Positions 44,481 to 54,967 of a stretch of 64,000 nucleotides of DNA are shown piece by piece; position 1 is the stretch's first letter; each line of letters begins with the position of its first letter. The DNA is from Larimichthys crocea (Eukaryota; Chordata; Actinopteri; Sciaenidae). The translations under genes and the position numbers were made by a program. The stretch is taken from contig NC_040011.1 of the NCBI RefSeq assembly GCF_000972845.2, positions 23,985,567 to 24,049,566 on the forward strand, read 5' to 3'. The notes under the pieces are model-generated. The model did no database searches, was not told the origin of the DNA, and worked only from the letters and a program-made list of their open reading frames with translations.

Positions 44481-45590
44481 CTGAAGTGCAGACTGAAGTA
44501 GGTGGGCATATTCGACAGGCTGTTGTAGGTTGTTGTTGGTTTTCTGAGCTGATTCGCTAGATAGCACCAAGTTTTCAAGAATCTTGAATGGAACCGTTTC
44601 AAGAACCAGAGCGAATTTGGCGGCAAAGGGCTTTCCCCGCATGGCGACAGGAATACAACAGAAGAGCAGCTGCTGTCTTTACAGAGCAGCCAAACAAACT
44701 CACATATTTTTTGTGGGCGCCACAGAGTGCAGCAAAGCGACGGTGAAGTGAGGTCTGGTATTTCAGTCACTTGTGTGCAGTGAGAGGAGGCACATTAGGG
44801 GGGGTCCATCTCTGGCAATGCAGTGGTGCACTGCAATTTCAGTGTGAAGATTTACCGTATGTGATGCCGGCTGCTGCCTTGGCTGTTCAGATCAGATCAA
44901 CTGCGCACAGACCACCTGCAAACAACAGTTTGATTTTGTAGTGCTCTAAAGAACACTCATATCACTTTCTGGTGTTTTCACTCTCATAATTTTACATCCT
45001 ATTAAAAAAGAAATGGAGCCAATTTTTTTTTTCATATAAAAGTCGACAACCAGGTTTTCTTTCCACGCTGCTTGATCTGATCCTGCTATTTCTCATTTCC
45101 CCTACAACTTCCTCTGGCTTTGCCTTGTTTAGGTGTTTTCACATTTAGCCTTTGTCAATCTGCCAGTGTGTGTACATGTACTCAAATGTGTGTGTGTGTG
45201 TGTGTGCTGAGGTATTATGAGCGGCTCAGTGGATGCTGCTGTATTATCAGCAGATATGAGCCAAGCAGGCCTGCTTGTTTGTCCAATCTGTGGCTCCACC
45301 GCTTCAAATCAAATCTCCTGTAATTAGCTCTGTCACATGTTCAAGTTCAGGGTGTTCTCACCACACTGTATGTCTGTGTGTGTGTGTAAACAGAGAATAA
45401 CCATATTCATGTGATTCCAGTCTCGGTCCAGCTTAGAGTACAGTCTGTGTAGGTGTAGTAGGGTGTTCCTGTTATACCTGTACTCATTAAATCCACATCA
45501 TGTAGGATGAAAGGTCCCAGAATCCCACGTTTACATCTTGTACATTTGTAAAATTGGTTGTACAAATAATGTGCGGTTAGTAGCAAGTAG
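44481..45590. other. No gene; unique DNA with short GT runs
   Basis: GT runs at 45187-45206 and 45377-45388. No gene recognised. Confidence 0.4.
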
Positions 45591-45594
45591 TTAG

Positions 45595-45720
45595 GCTAAA
45601 GCTATCTGTCCATCAGGAAACTGTAAATCACAGAGAGTTGAAGCTGAACAGCCGGAGACATCAGGGCAAAAAGCAGCAATTATATTGTGTATAACATCTG
45701 ATCCATCATCATGAGTTGTC
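45595..45720 (-). repeat. Dispersed repeat W, copy 3
   Basis: GTCCATCAGGAAACTGTAAA, GAGAGTTGAAGCTGAACAGC, GACATCAGGGCAAAAAGC, TATTGTGTATAACATCTGAT. Matches 20085-20245 in order. Confidence 0.68.
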
Positions 45721-45868
45721 AACAACTTTTTATTGTTTACTGGGAAATGATAAACTTTAAAATATAATGAAGAATACCTGAAAAAAGTTATAATAATATG
45801 TGAGGTTTACTAGTAGACTGTTGGTAAAGACATCATGACAAAAAACGTACATTAATACTACAGTTCAA

Positions 45869-46127
45869 TTTGTAGCTGTGGCTCATAGGTAGAGTTGGTC
45901 GTACATTAATTAGATGATCAGTGGTTCGATCCCCGGCTCCTCCAGTCTGCATGTCGAAATTGCTCCTGAAGGCTGTGCCATTGGTGTGTGAATGTGTATG
46001 AATGGATAGCTCCTAAAACTGATGAGCATTTGGCACCTTGCTTGGCAGCTTATGCCATCAGTGTGTGAATGGGTGAATGAGATATGTAGTGTAAAACCAG
46101 TTTGAGTGGTCGCAAGACTAGAAAGAA
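45869..46127 (+). mobile_element. SINE-1, complete long form
   Basis: TGTAGCTGTGGCTCATAGG (box A), GTGGTTCGATCCCCGGC (intact box B), CTCCTCCAGTCTGCATGTCG, TTGCTCCTGAAGGCTGTGCC, TTTGGCACCTTGCTTGGCAG, GTGTGTGAATGGGTGAATG and finally GAGTGGTCGCAAGACTAGAA. This is the best example of the long form in the window and shows the 3' half missing from the tRNA-linked copies. Confidence 0.85.
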
Positions 46128-46742
46128 GATATGTGTTGTGGAGAAGTTGCTGAAGTCAAAGGTCAATGATGAGGTCAGGAAGGAAGAAAATGTTCAGGAG
46201 CCTCTGGTGTCTTATGCTGTATTATTTATTGACGCTTGGCCAAGGAGAATTAGAGACACTCTCAAAGGTCATCAGAAGTGCCTGAGTCGGTCTCACATTC
46301 TGCCGAACTCATCCTGGTGGATAGACTTTAAACCCAAAGATAACACCACAAATATTATAGGCCCAGAATTAGTCAAAGAGAATGTCCTCACCCATGGAGG
46401 TGTTATTGTCAGCATATTCTAGTCTGGAGACACAGATGTCTGTTTACGCAGATTGGAACAGCAATGTCAAGCTATCTAATAAGTCTATGAGGCAGCAATA
46501 GGTCTCTTTGACCCTGGCCACCACAGTGTTGAGATAGACTGGCACCTACTGTTCCCAACCAAAGCCAAACAACTAATACTGCCGAGGACCTCAAGGCCCA
46601 CACGTGACCTCGTGTAACCTAAGGATAGAAAATTCCATAACAATAAGTACAGTCAATTTACCATATACCGTAGATCACGTCCACTTTCTCTCTATGTTCA
46701 GACCTTTGAGATGAGCCTGAATTACATTCCAAAGATAATCTG
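46128..46742 (+). pseudogene. Unidentified coding-like frame, decayed
   Basis: I do not recognise the protein. One frame runs from the end of SINE-1 for about 205 codons with only four stops (46420, a double stop near 46480, and 46616). It has a mixed, protein-like composition, unlike the low-complexity frames elsewhere: DAWPRRIRDTLKGHQK, SSWWIDFKPKDNTTNI, GVIVSIF, SGDTDVCLRRLEQQCQ, LYVQTFEMSLNYIPK. An apparent TTG-initiated start upstream lies inside the SINE tail and is not a true start. It could be a processed pseudogene, an exon relic or part of an unfamiliar transposon. Confidence 0.45.
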
Positions 46743-46745
46743 CAA

Positions 46746-46828
46746 CTGTTTACTCCACACAGAAAACCACAGCTGGGGTACCAGGAATATTGCTGTAAGG
46801 CAACAGTGTTAACCACCTTGCTGCCTCA
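46746..46828 (-). repeat. Fragment of the GGCACGGTGG-type fish repeat
   Basis: ACTCCACACAGAAAACCACA, GCTGGGGTACCAGGAATATT, GCTGTAAGGCAACAGTGTTA and ACCACCTTGCTGCC are the reverse complement of the start of the same fish repeat whose later part is at 35440-35755. Confidence 0.65.
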
Positions 46829-47470
46829 GAATCTTCTTTTATGTAAGAGTAAAGGAAGATGAAGATGATTTTTTTTATGCTTTATAAATATCAAGACTAA
46901 ATATTTAAATGAACTGAATTATTTTCATTTTGCTATTTGTTGCTCTGTAAAAGCTCCCATGAATGTTATGATGAATGTATTCTTGCATTCAGACGCTCAG
47001 GTCGCCATCCTATTTGGCTGTGTATTCATTGATATGGAAAAAAGAGCCTTCACAAAGACTCGGAGACAACATTTTAATGTTGCTGCCACACAGAAGATTT
47101 CAGTCATTTCTGTGAATGTTGACGGTCAAACATGAGAGTTTGAGAAAATCTCAGTTTTCCATGTCGTGAGGCTGACAAAGGCCTTCACGCTGAAGAGCAC
47201 TTTTAGCTCCATTAGTGTGGATGAAAGGCCAAAATGGAGAGAAAGAGAGAGAATTTTCAGATTCACATTAGAGTGGACGTGGCCTTCGAGACAGAATGAC
47301 GAGGAGGGATATCAGACAGTGAAGTGCTGAAATCTCCCTGGAGACTGATCGAGAGAAAAAGAGACAGTTTCCTCTTATGTCTCCTCATCTGACCCTTCCC
47401 TCACCCCACCACCACCGCCCCCTTCCCACCACCCCCTCCCCCTGTCTGTCTGTCTGGTTGCCTTTCAGTG

Positions 47471-47473
<3 letters not shown>
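46829..47473. other. No gene; unique DNA
   Basis: Nothing recognised. CCACC runs at 47405-47440. Confidence 0.4.

Positions 47474-47517
<44 letters not shown>
47474..47517. repeat. (CA)n microsatellite
   Basis: Perfect CA run of about 22 units. Confidence 0.97.
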
Positions 47518-47518
<1 letters not shown>

Positions 47519-48050
47519 TCGATGTTCGTACAAAGCTCTGGCATCCAGTCACACATGGCCTACAGCATGCTGGGTACATGGTAGACACACAATAAAAAAC
47601 TGAGCACGAACATGCGCGCTGTTTCGTTAGGAATTGCTCGTGTGTGTTTGGATGCAGTTGTTGCCAGCTGGTGTTGCTGGTTGCCAGATTTTCCGTGGCT
47701 GGCTGGGCTTGTTTACAGCAGCTGAGACCCAGACCAGAGCTGCCTCTGTGCCACATTCACCACCTCTACTCATTCTGAAGGAGCAGGAGTGCAAAGGCTA
47801 CAGATTACATTAAAAAAAAATTTTTTTTATTAAAAACCACAAGGGTTGTCATGTCGAGCCAAATCTAGAATAACATGATTCATTTTCAGAATTTCTCTTT
47901 GCCTTTTTTGCTTTTTCATCAATCATTTTCTTGTGTTTGCCCAGACGAGGCATAAAGCTAAAATTATTGGTAACATTTAAAACACATTCTCATGCCCAAC
48001 CAAGTGGCAACCTCCAGTACTGGGAAATGAAGCAGTTCCTCAAACAACCA
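47518..48050. other. No gene; unique DNA
   Basis: Contains an A run next to a T run (about 47811-47829), an A/T palindrome. Otherwise unremarkable. Confidence 0.4.
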
Positions 48051-48054
48051 CTAG

Positions 48055-48315
48055 AGGCTGGCTGCAGATCAGTCTCCCTCCCATGTTGAAATGTCCAACT
48101 TCACAGCAGCCTGGTACAAAAAACAGTTTGGGTCTCTATAGCTAATTTCCCCAGTCATGACAACTGTACTGAGGGTGAATTTTTATACAACTCACCTGTT
48201 CAAATGATATTAAGGCTTAAAGTTATGCATAAATAACAGCATGGCTATTTATGTGAATACCATTACAGATGGATTATTAGAGCACCCAGGTGTCATTCGA
48301 CCCACCTCAGGTCTG
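48055..48315 (-). repeat. Repeat X, uninterrupted central part
   Basis: AGGCTGGCTGCAGATCAGTC, TGAAATGTCCAACTTCACAG, GCCTGGTACAAAAAACAG, GTCTCTATAGCTAATTTCCC, ACTGAGGGTGAATTTTTATA, CACCTGTTCAAATGATATTA, AGGCTTAAAGTTATGCATAA, then CACCCAGGTGTCATTCGACC. This copy shows the sequence that lies between CACCTGGGTG and TTAATATCATTTGAACAGG when no tRNA/SINE is present. Confidence 0.85.
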
Positions 48316-50090
48316 CCAATGAACCAGGTATTTTATATTACGGCATCGCAGTTTTAAGCCACTGACCAAACTACAGTATTTAAAGGATTGGGAATGAGGA
48401 CTGGCTGAAAATACATAGACAGACATCTCTGCAGGTCTATGCCAAAAGAATGAAGTGTACACATACACTGGTTGGTCCAACCTCTGTCGGGCACTTAAAA
48501 CAAGCATAAACTGTCCCATTAACATCTTAATCTACATACAGCTTGTGGAAATATATTCACATCCACATCCACGCAAACTAAACATGTTTTATGATGAGTG
48601 ACAGATTTGTGCTCATCCTACTGATTGAATCCGAGCGTCCACTTGAATAACCATGAACTGAACTGAAAGCAAATTTCTATGAAACGTATTAGGATTTAAT
48701 GTCAAAACAGTAAGCCCATTCATTGAGTCAATTGACCCTTGTATTCTTATAACTAATTTATCAAAATGTTTGGTACCGGCTCATCAAATACCGTCCTTCC
48801 TTTCTGCTAAAATAATTGTTAGCATTGCTTTAATAATTCATCCTGTGTTCATTCATCTCTGAGCGTGTGGTCAGAATCGAAATATCATTGTTTGTCGTTG
48901 TTTCATACCTTTGAATTGTGGGATGTGTTGATGGTCCTAACAGGTACTTTTAGTCTTGTTTAACTGATAACATGTAAAGTGATCTGAGCGCTGTCTTCCA
49001 GCAACACTATACTTTATAATAAAACCACAACCTTTCACTGTAGCTTCTCTGTATGACCACAGTCCTATAATGTGGTCTACGTGAGCTGGAGCACTTTGGA
49101 TCACGTGCCTTGCTCAAGCAAACCTTCTTATTCACGTTCCACGCTCACATATCCCCCGATGTTTTCAGGGATTTAGACTCCAGCTGGCTCATTTTTCTTC
49201 TTCCTCCACCAATTCTTCTTCCCCCCCCCACCACTCTCCTTGGCCTTGATATCAAATAAAGATGAAGGTGTCGCCCTAATCGACATTGTTGCCAATGAAT
49301 CATTTAGCAGTGTTAGTCTAACATCCCAGATTCCAGGTCAGTGCGTCTCTCTACAGCGTCCCGCTGCCAGCAGGGTTTAGCCTGGTTCGGCCTGCCTGCC
49401 TGGCTGGCTGGCTGCTGCTGCAGACTGGCATGGCTGTGTCTCTGCTGCTGTTGCCAACCGGAAAACACTCTTTCTGCCTCGGCCGTCCCTCAGGCACCGA
49501 GCCCCGATGTGTGGAGCAATGTCCCCCACTGGAGCACAGAGACGTGCTGAGGGCGCTGGATAAAAGCATACATTCAGCCCTCAGCTATGTCTGGCTCAGA
49601 TTAACAAATCTGATCTGCAGTTATTTGGTTTCACACACAAGCAAGCTGGGTTTTATTTTCAGGGAATATGTTGGACTTAATATCTGTTTTTTTCTATCCT
49701 GCAGCTTTTTTTGTTCAGCAGACTTGTTATAGAGTTCTATATCTTGCAGTCCAGTAATTTAGGTTGTATGATCATCAAAATATGACTTCCCCTGATGTGT
49801 ATGTATGTTTTCTGGCTGTAATGTGTCACTTGCTGTCCATCTCAGAAGGGTTTCTCTTTATTATTATTATCTAATAATTTATCTGTGACATTTTCTGCCA
49901 TTTCCCTAAGGTCATCTGGATAAACAAACAGACAGACTTCAGCCATCGGCGTTTTAGTGCCAGAACATTTTTTTATTTTGAAATGTATATTTGTTATAAT
50001 GTATCCTGGTGCTGTGTTGGTTGGGATTTTGAATTTTCTTCTTTTCCTTTGTGTTATTAAATTGTGTTATTATTAATTAACTTTCTATTG
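48316..50090. other. No gene recognised; unique DNA
   Basis: 48590-48880 is non-repetitive and A/T-rich. 49340-49570 is G/C-rich and carries frames without domain motifs. Neither supports a gene call. Confidence 0.4.
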
Positions 50091-50099
50091 ATGCGATTT

Positions 50100-50262
50100 T
50101 TTATGTGGATAGAACTAGATGTTCTTCCTTCCCCTAGTGTCACTTAGTTGCTTTAAACTTCTACCTCATGTCTTTTTGTAAATATCGTATGCCTGTTTTG
50201 TGTTTGTAATACTCCCTTTGGGAATCAATAAAGTACTCTCTGTCAGTCTGTCTGTTATTTGC
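50100..50262 (+). repeat. LINE 3'-end-like tail
   Basis: CTTTTTGTAAATATCG and CCCTTTGGGAATCAATAAAG, then TACTCTCTGTCAGTCTGTCT. A GGGAATCAATAAAGTA end followed by a TCTG/TCTA simple repeat is typical of a fish non-LTR element. Only the tail is visible. Confidence 0.6.
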
Positions 50263-50766
50263 ATTGAATTTGGTCATACAGTCTGTCACGTTATTGGACT
50301 GTAGGAGTGCTTTGAAGGCCCCCTGTTTTGAAGACTTCATTGCAAAGCACCTGTTTTAATGTTTCTTTTAAAAATGATAAAAGGTACAAAACAATAAATT
50401 CTCATCAATGAGAGTTCATATCTGCATAAGCTTGATCAGTGTACATCATTTCATGTAAAGTATATAACTCATGTGGTGTTAACGGGCATGCAAAGAACAT
50501 TCACTGCAAGCTGCCATTCAAAATGTGTGCACAACAACCAAGATGAAGCAACCAGATCATGAAATTAGTTTTAATTAGAGCTCCATGCCTGTTTCTTATT
50601 GCATCAGTGTGGATGAAAGTTTCTGTATGTGTGTGTGTGTGAGGAAGAAAAAGTCTGTGCTCTGTCATTATGTGGATAAATTTACATGTTTCACAGCATG
50701 GTGATGCTTGTACGTGTACAAGTCTGTAATTTTTTATTGATGTGAATACAATTATTTTGTATATTT

Positions 50767-50768
<2 letters not shown>
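50263..50768. other. No gene; unique DNA
   Basis: Short GT run at 50628-50642. Nothing else recognised. Confidence 0.4.

Positions 50769-50808
<40 letters not shown>
50769..50808. repeat. (GT)n microsatellite
   Basis: Perfect GT run of about 20 units, followed at 50930-51020 by a GA-rich tract. Both lie inside a 210-codon minus-strand frame that is therefore an artefact. Confidence 0.97.
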
Positions 50809-50810
<2 letters not shown>

Positions 50811-51305
50811 CTAAGTGTGCTGCAGTACGGCAGCCAGTAAAAGTAGGTCAGGAGAGAAGGGCTCCCTAGAAGACGATGTGAACTCGTCACCTTGAATCGC
50901 GTTACAGGCTGCTGAGGGAAGAGAGAGGGAGAGACAGACGAGAGGGGGAGGAGGAAGAGAGGAGAGGGGAGGACCATCCAGAAAGGACAGGAATAGAGAG
51001 AGAGAGAGGAGGAGATGTCGAGTGTGGAGGAGTGAAGAGGACAAACAAGAAAAATGATTGGGAGGTGACAACGAAGTAAAAATAAGTCCTCCTGTCTGTC
51101 ACGTGCATGTGTCCCCAATGCTACTTCAGACATATTATACGGTAAAACCTCTGAACTCTGTCAACATGACATTATTGCTGGCAAAATGTCTTTATTGAAA
51201 GACTAAAAACAGTTCACTTGTTTTCATGTTATTGCTGGATGCTTTATTGTACATTAGTTATTTGTGTTTAATCCTGCTCGTGACATCCACGCCTTCGCCG
51301 CCTTT
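50809..51305. other. No gene; includes GA-rich stretch
   Basis: 50918-51010 is dominated by GAGAGG motifs; the rest is unique. Confidence 0.45.
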
Positions 51306-51309
51306 TGTC

Positions 51310-51445
51310 TCAACAACACAAGACATAGCAGCAGCTAATATTACTGACTAGTCCAACAGCAGTCAGCCCAGCTCGGCGTCTGTCTTTCAGCCTTTTATTT
51401 CACCAAGCTCTCACCAACCACTGAAAGTCAGTCCCACATTTACTC
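51310..51445 (+). repeat. Dispersed repeat Z, copy 2
   Basis: CAACAACACAAGACATAGCA, GCCCAGCTCGGCGTCTGTCT, TTCAGCCTTTTATTTCACCA, AGCTCTCACCAACCACTGAA, GTCAGTCCCACATTTACTC. Best preserved Z copy. Confidence 0.78.
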
Positions 51446-51790
51446 ACTTCTAAACTATCAAATTAGATTCATCTTCTATCCACAACACTATTGACCTTCA
51501 CTTCACTCTAGAAACATCTCTGGTGAAGGCTCAAAACAACAACTAATGATGGAAGAGGGAAAATAATTTACATGTAAGATCATAACTTATCTTTTAAACC
51601 ACTGATAAACCATGACAGCGCTGAGGACACATGTACGAGGAGAAAGAGGACGCAGATGGAGGGATGAAGGGAGGATGAGTGAGAAGACGAGGGGTTCAAC
51701 TGATCCGAACAAAAACACACCGAGGGATATTTTTGAACTTCTCAAATGTCCCATGTAAAAAGCATGAAAGAGGATTCATTCAGTTTCCAT
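51446..51790. other. No gene; unique DNA
   Basis: Nothing recognised. Confidence 0.4.
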
Positions 51791-51794
51791 GCAG

Positions 51795-51947
51795 GGCTGC
51801 CATGTTTTTTTTAAGATGTATTTTTCGCCTTTTCAAGCTTTATTTTCGGAATGTGGGGAGAGAGAGATGGGGAATTTCAAGCTTTATTTTCGGAATGTGG
51901 GGAGAGAGAGATGGGGAATCCTCTACCAAGTGAGCTAAACGACACCC
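51795..51947 (-). mobile_element. SINE-2 with internal duplication
   Basis: The reverse complement starts GGGGTGTCGTTTAGCTCACT, TGGTAGAGGATTCCCC (box A head), and contains the CTCTCTCTCCCC segment and a T-rich/A-rich end. About 44 bp (TTTCAAGCTTTATTTTCGGA onward) are directly repeated at about 51832-51919. Box B is lost. Confidence 0.65.
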
Positions 51948-52740
51948 CTTTTTAAAATAAATATATAAATATAAATATGAACATGATAAATCAATTAACA
52001 TGAAGGTCACAGGGTAATGGACAAGCTGTGTACAGGAGAGCTCAAACACTGCAGCTGGAGACCAACAGTCACACCACTACATACAGTATAGACCGGCACA
52101 GTACTGGTTTACAGCTGGTATTAACATGCGTCTTGACTGATCAGATCACTCAAACCACATGCAAGTACACATGAAACATGCTCTCTGATTTCCATTTGGT
52201 TAACTGTGATGCAAATTATATAACGCTCTCTTACCTGCCAAGATAAGCAGCAGATGTTTGTGAACACACTGTCTGATGAAACTGATCTCCCCATCACCAC
52301 AGCAATAATTGTAGACTACCTCTTTAATCATGCAATTAAAGAGTTGCTGAGTGAAGAGAAACTTTGTGAAACAGCTATGGTAAATTCTGAATCATCTGCA
52401 CCAAGTTTGACATTAAATTCAACACATGAAATTGTTTTTGTTTTTTTTCTTTGTAAGAAAGTTTGTTGCAGCATTGCTGTACTTCATGTCCAAAGTAAAT
52501 CTTACCTGCCGATGTTTGTTGTTGTTGAACAACAATTACATTCAATTTAATGACAGTATAGGCTACTACTTTGTTGCCATGAAGTCCCCAAACTCCCTTA
52601 AAACATTTTTGCAATTTTGTGAGTTCTGAAGTTTGGAGAAATTTGAATTATTTGGGGCTCCTTGTAAATTTGGCAAACATTACACTAGGTCACTATGATT
52701 GTTGGGGTACACAATGTTTTTATTGGTAAAAAATAGTTTG
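51948..52740. other. No gene recognised; unique DNA
   Basis: A 98-codon frame (52254-52550) has no motif I recognise. Confidence 0.4.
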
Positions 52741-52744
52741 TATT

Positions 52745-53037
52745 TTTAGACTTAGCTTTCCTGTGAATTACTGAACTAATATTTAGTTGTATAACCACTA
52801 TTTCTGAGAACTGCTTTATGTCTGTGTTGCATGGAGTCGACCAACTTCTGGCACCTGTGAACACGTATTCCAGCCCAGGACGATTGGTATGTTTGGGTTG
52901 CCTAGTTGAAACACCCATTTCAAGGGCATATCCTCTTTGCCATAAGTCAACATGACCTCTTCTGATATCTTGATTAATTCAAACTGATTCATAATCCCTG
53001 GTATGTGATAATGCCAGTCGATGTGTTCTCTGGTAAC
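52745..53037 (-). pseudogene. Tc1-like transposon C fragment
   Basis: AGACTTAGCTTTCCTGTGAA, TATTTAGTTGTATAACCACT, GTTGCATGGAGTCGACCAAC, TTCTGGCACCTGTGAACACG, CATTTCAAGGGCATATCCTC match the Tc1-like element at 55912-57037. Two internal deletions (about 140 and 205 bp relative to that copy) remove most of the transposase. Read on the minus strand it covers only C-terminal blocks. Confidence 0.8.
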
Positions 53038-53044
53038 AACAGAC

Positions 53045-53115
53045 CTTTTTCACAGCAGCCATTTTGACATGAAATAGTGGGGTGAACGCAGGTGTTACCA
53101 ATGATATTGATTAAG
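53045..53115 (+). repeat. Dispersed repeat Y, copy 2
   Basis: CTTTTTCACAGCAGCCATTT, TGACATGAAATAGTGGGGTG, CAGGTGTTACCAATGATATT. Matches 60912-60990. Confidence 0.68.
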
Positions 53116-53129
53116 GCTCTGCTGTAATA

Positions 53130-53366
53130 AATGGATCTGAATGGGGGCTCTGGCTGCATCTGCCTCTTCTGCCTCCCAGCTAATATAAAAATCAGTAAAG
53201 ATGTGGATCATCAGCGGACCTTATGTGTAACAAGCCATCTGTAACAGCATCCACCTGCCAATCATGGCCATGCTGTTAATTCTGCATACATTATAATTAT
53301 AATTTTAAGCCTTAATATAATTTGAACAGGTGAGTTCTAAAAAAATTCACCCTCAGTACAGTTGTC
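53130..53366 (+). repeat. Repeat X, left half (split)
   Basis: GGGGCTCTGGCTGCATCTGC, GCCTCCCAGCTAATATAAAA, GATGTGGATCATCAGCGGAC, AAGCCATCTGTAACAGCATC, GCCTTAATATAATTTGAACA, TCACCCTCAGTACAGTTGTC. It breaks at 53366 and resumes at 54177. Confidence 0.82.
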
Positions 53367-53847
53367 TCAACTGTGATAAATCAGACTTGGTCATCATCAA
53401 ACCCAAATCCCTCACCAAAACCACCCACAGTTTCTTCCTCACCATCGACAACTCCATCTCCATCACCTCACAGTCACAACCTCGGAGTCATCTTTGACAA
53501 TAACCTCTCCTTTGAAAATCACAAAAAACTAAATAACCAGAACTGCCTTCTTTCACCTCAAGAACATTTTCCGACTCCGCCCATCACTCTCCTTCTCTGC
53601 TGCAGAAACCCTCATCCACGCCTTCATCACCTCCAGAATCACGTCTACGGCACACCATCCAAAACTTTAAATAAAGTCCAGTACATCCAAAACTCTGCTG
53701 CATGTCTGCTCACCCACACCCGGACTCGTGACCACACCACCCCTGTCCTCCAGAACCTCCACTGGCTCCTGGTTCCACAGCGCATTCAGTTCAAAATCCT
53801 CCTCCTCATCCTTTCAGTATTCAAGCCCTTATAAATAAAATGTATTA
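53367..53847 (+). pseudogene. LINE reverse transcriptase, C-terminal fragment
   Basis: Encodes, across two frameshifts, [29 protein letters not shown], VQYIQNSAACLLTHTRT and DHTTPVLQNLHWLLVPQRI. These match the region after the catalytic box in fish LINE2-like reverse transcriptases. It ends in a TATAAATAAAATGTATTA tail. TTGTC flanks the LINE-plus-Tigger-like block on both sides (53362-53366, 54177-54181), consistent with a target duplication. Confidence 0.83.
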
Positions 53848-54174
53848 CAGTGGTCCCTCGTTTATCGCAGAGGATGCGTTCTAAAAATAACCTGCAATAA
53901 ACGAAATATGCGAAGTAAGTTTTACAATTATTATACATGTTTTAAGGCCGTAAAACTCCTAACCACACACTTTTATACACCTTTTTACACGCATTTTGTG
54001 CAGTACTCCCATAGTTAATCAGGACGCAGAACACATGTGCGGTTCTCCCTTAGCCAATTTAGGATGCAGAACACAATGCGCGTTCATACTGTACAGTACG
54101 CTGTAAAAAAAAAGCATGCAAAATTACACTAAAAAAATCTGCGAAACAGTGAGTCCGCGAAAAATGAACGACTG
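53848..54174. mobile_element. Tigger/pogo-like MITE with TA target
   Basis: Starts CAGTGGTCCCTCGTTTATCG just after TA (53846-53847) and ends in GTGAGTCCGCGAAAAATGAACG then ACTG followed by TA (54175-54176). Subterminal AACCTGCAATAAACGAAAT and ATCTGCGAAACAGTGAGTCC are the mirrored CGCGAA-rich blocks of this family. The right terminus is partly deleted. It is non-coding and lies at the end of the LINE tail. Confidence 0.75.
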
Positions 54175-54176
54175 TA

Positions 54177-54375
54177 TTGTCATGAACGGGAAAATTAGCT
54201 ATAAAGACCAAAACCAGGCTGTAAACATGTTTATTTCTGCTGTGAAGTTGGACATTTTAACATGGGGACCTATGGAGACTGACTCGTTCTGTAGCCAGCC
54301 TCGAGTTGCTGTTTGAGGAACTGCAATTTTTGGCACTTAAGCATAGGCTTCAGTGTCCAGCCACAGAGGTTGTCA
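54177..54375 (+). repeat. Repeat X, right half (continuation)
   Basis: TTGTCATGAACGGGAAAATT, AGCTATAAAGACCAAAACC, GGCTGTAAACATG, GGACATTTTAACATGGGGAC, GGAGACTGACTCGTTCTG. It completes the X copy begun at 53130. Confidence 0.85.
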
Positions 54376-54777
54376 ATTGGTATTATCCTGTGTGGGCCTA
54401 TGTTAAATAAAAAAATATAATATGATGTCAGTTAAACTAATATTAAACTCTCAATACAGACTGTGCACCTGAAACTAACTGCTGGTAGCAGACTGTTAGT
54501 CCACTGCACCAGCTGGGTGTTTTTGTCTTTGTCTTTCTTTATTTCATAAAATCATACATATCAAGGCATAGTAGTTATTACCATTTATGCCTATGTTATT
54601 TATACTTTCTTTATATCTATATATGTATTTTATTTTATCAGGTCACGTAGATATTAGAGATTTATTTTACCTCACTCATATATAGGATGAATCTCCAGAT
54701 GGTAGCACTATAAGTAACCAACTAATTAAGAGGTTTTTTGGTCACAACACCAAAACTACTGTCCACCAATGAAAATG
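54376..54777. other. No gene; A/T-rich unique DNA
   Basis: Nothing recognised. Confidence 0.4.
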
Positions 54778-54928
54778 TGGGTCGCCTGTTGTTCAGGAGG
54801 TAGAGTAGGTTGTCCATTAACCCAATTCAGTCCCTGGCTCCTCTTTTCCATGTTGAAGTGTCCTTGAGCAAGACCCAAATTGCTCCCGAAGGCTAGGCCA
54901 GCCTTGCATGACAGCTACATGGCCATCA

Positions 54929-54967
<39 letters not shown>

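Noticed and set aside
49341..49732. G/C-rich frames resembling a signal peptide (MAVSLLLLP)
   Set aside because: Leu-rich start is produced by CTG/CTGCTG runs; no downstream domain or splice evidence.
50501..51133. 210-codon minus-strand frame, the longest in the window
   Set aside because: It spans a GT array and a GA-rich tract and has no recognisable domain. I treat it as chance.
52254..52550. 98-codon frame beginning MFVNTLSDETDL
   Set aside because: First half looks protein-like but no family match comes to mind and the second half is T-rich low complexity; left as unsupported.
54116..54316. Frame containing MFISAVKLDI, seen also at 5.9, 44.3 and 61.4 kb
   Set aside because: It is a by-product of repeat X; the frame is interrupted or shifted in other copies.
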